Origin: an uncultured Methanomicrobiales archaeon
Lineage (GTDB): Archaea; Thermoplasmatota; Thermoplasmata; Methanomassiliicoccales; Methanomethylophilaceae
DNA: 23,937 nucleotides
Assembly (NCBI GenBank): GCA_937892275.1
Contig: CALAVG010000372.1
Span: forward strand, 1-23,937
Reading direction: 5' to 3'
This document shows positions 22,720-23,937 of the stretch, one piece after another. Made by a program: the position numbers and the translations under genes. Position 1 is the first letter of the stretch. Each line of letters starts with the position of its first letter. Below the pieces are notes generated by a model. That model worked only from the letters and a program-made list of their open reading frames with translations, made no database searches and was not told the origin of the DNA.

Positions 22720-23937
22720 ATGAAAAGATCAAGTAATACAACAAGGACAAAGGCATTCGCGGCATTGGCCGTGATGCTGATGTTGCTGGTCGGTGTCCCG
22801 GCGGCATTGGACGTGTCCGATGAATCGGATGCAGCTGGTAACGATACATTCAGCTACACCCTCTCGTTGGGTACGTACAGTTCATCCGGAGGCATCAACG
22901 GCAACAAGACCTACCCTGTGAACGTAACAGACAACATAAACGGCGGTACCACGACCAAAATATCATCCGGTTCTGCCGGAAGCTGGTCATGGAACACATC
23001 CACAGGCGTCGGTCCGTTCAATTCGTTCTATGCACTGTTCAGTGCATCGACGGGAGAGATGTTGGGCGTGCTGAACCCTACCGACCTATCGAAATACGTG
23101 AACGGGAGTTCAGCCCCCATAACGTCCAACAACGTCATGTGGATCCTGCCCAAACTGTACTTCGTGGGTACATCCAACGGTGGATCCGGTACGATGAAGA
23201 TCACCAACAGCTGGTCCCAGACAGGCGCATCCAGCGAATCCGCGGCGGACTCCGCTTACGCCGTGGCGCACACCATAAACGGTACGACATATCAGGCGAT
23301 AGGTATCTCGGTGTACGAATTGGGTTATGCCAACAACAAGGCCACAGCCTACTCCGGCATAGATCCCGAATCCACCTATACGAGCAGACAGACTTGGCGT
23401 ACCTACACAAATGCCACCACCATATTGGACGCGGCTGGTACATCCAGCCCCACTATGCAATGGAACTGGTATCAATGGAACGCATACAGACTACTCACCC
23501 ACGCCGTAACGGGGGATCTGAACACCCAGAACTTCGGAGCGGGATACGTATCATACAATTCGAGTTACGGTTACTCGTTAACGACCGGACAGTCCAATTC
23601 GGCAAGCACAGGATATTACGGAACACCTTTCAACAGCAGCACGACCTCCACGAAACAGGATGCGGTCAGGGTGTTCCTTGAGAACGCTTGGGGATCCCAG
23701 AACGATTTCGTGGATGGATTCTATAATAATTATGGTTCAATGTACATCCAGAGCACCACCCCATACGCAGACTCCTCAACAGGGACATCATATTCCTCCA
23801 TCTCCGGAGTGGGTCCATCCCCGTACGTGGGTTGGGGATTATCCCAAATATCCTCGAACTCTATCGACTACCTGTACGCGGACGGCAAGAACACCTGTTC
23901 GCTGTCTGTTGTCGGCGGCTGCGGCAATGGTGCCGAT
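22720..23937 (+). CDS. DGR target protein, secreted lectin-fold type, 3' end cut off
   Basis: The frame runs from ATG 22720 to the window end without a stop (406 codons visible). A signal peptide with hydrophobic core AFAALAVMLMLLVGVPAAL precedes an acidic SDESDAA region, as in the giant repeat protein. The mature part is Ser/Thr/Asn/Tyr-rich. From about residue 248 it resembles the formylglycine-generating-enzyme/C-type-lectin fold used by DGR targets: WNWYQWNAYRLL, then NFGAGY, then LENAWGSQNDFVDGF (320-334), close to the usual E-N-x-W-G-N ... F/W-V-D-G. The variable repeat begins at residue 383. The RT gene upstream probably shares its transcript. It should be displayed outside the cell or on a virion; the ligand is unknown. 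Confidence 0.88.
   Translation, partial: MKRSSNTTRTKAFAALAVMLMLLVGVPAALDVSDESDAAGNDTFSYTLSLGTYSSSGGINGNKTYPVNVTDNINGGTTTKISSGSAGSWSWNTSTGVGPFNSFYALFSASTGEMLGVLNPTDLSKYVNGSSAPITSNNVMWILPKLYFVGTSNGGSGTMKITNSWSQTGASSESAADSAYAVAHTINGTTYQAIGISVYELGYANNKATAYSGIDPESTYTSRQTWRTYTNATTILDAAGTSSPTMQWNWYQWNAYRLLTHAVTGDLNTQNFGAGYVSYNSSYGYSLTTGQSNSASTGYYGTPFNSSTTSTKQDAVRVFLENAWGSQNDFVDGFYNNYGSMYIQSTTPYADSSTGTSYSSISGVGPSPYVGWGLSQISSNSIDYLYADGKNTCSLSVVGGCGNGAD
23866..23937 (+). repeat. DGR variable repeat (VR), truncated by the window end
   Basis: These 72 nt are the first half of the repeat matching TR 21375-21446 in the same reading frame. Substitutions change Asn, Asp and Tyr codons of the template to Tyr, Asp, Gly, Cys and Ser in the target. 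Nine of the twelve adenine changes that are transitions or transversions at codon positions one or two alter the amino acid, as expected for adenine mutagenesis of AAY and TAY codons. The conserved 3' end of the repeat lies beyond the window. Confidence 0.9.

Noticed and set aside
1..23937. Minus-strand genes
   Set aside because: All long minus-strand frames are opposite well-supported + strand genes and lack binding sites and recognisable motifs.

Overview
The window reads as part of a mobile element, most likely a virus, provirus or virus-derived plasmid, of a methanogenic archaeon of the Methanomassiliicoccales type. Every supported gene is on the + strand, genes are packed with ATGA or GTGA stop/start overlaps, most products are small or membrane-bound proteins of unknown family, and there are no housekeeping genes. 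The host guess rests on three points. None of the 32 stop codons I can place is TAG (29 TGA, 3 TAA). One gene carries an in-frame TAG followed by 41 more sense codons, as expected for pyrrolysine decoding. Leader peptides ending in an acidic, Asp/Ser-rich stretch before Ala-Ala also look like that group. No integrase, replication protein or attachment site is visible, so the ends of the element lie outside the window.

Layout: (1) 1-3324 holds a run of small soluble genes; six look like diverged tandem copies of one ~90-120 aa family. (2) 3325-4591 has no gene; it is rich in perfect short hairpins, strongly C-skewed on the + strand, then AT-rich, and is a candidate origin or control region. 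(3) 4592-11402 is one long operon: a membrane protein, a soluble protein, a P-loop ATPase, six consecutive multi-pass membrane proteins, a 33-aa gene, two tail-anchored proteins (one 584 aa with a zinc ribbon) and the gene with the in-frame TAG. I read it as a membrane-bound, ATP-driven assembly, export or packaging machine. (4) 11597-20750 looks like the structural or envelope module: two tiny two-helix membrane proteins resembling virion coat proteins, a terminator, a membrane-anchored ectodomain protein, a ~1590-aa surface protein built of Listeria-Bacteroides/InlB-type repeats with two C-terminal membrane helices, a three-helix membrane protein, another anchored ectodomain protein, and a 276-aa enlarged version of the small coat-like protein with an ectodomain inserted between its two helices. 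(5) 20751-23937 holds structured leader sequence, a 39-aa membrane protein and a diversity-generating retroelement (DGR).

The DGR is the main find. A template repeat (TR, from 21375) lies just upstream of a reverse transcriptase gene (21653-22711), which is followed 8 nt later by a secreted C-type-lectin/formylglycine-generating-enzyme-like target gene whose variable repeat (VR) begins at 23866 and is cut off by the window end. Over the 72 nt that can be aligned without gaps, 12 of 24 TR adenines differ in the VR, against 2 of 48 other bases. This is the adenine-specific signature of DGR mutagenesis. Together the parts suggest an archaeal virus or surface-structure element that diversifies a cell- or virion-surface binding protein.
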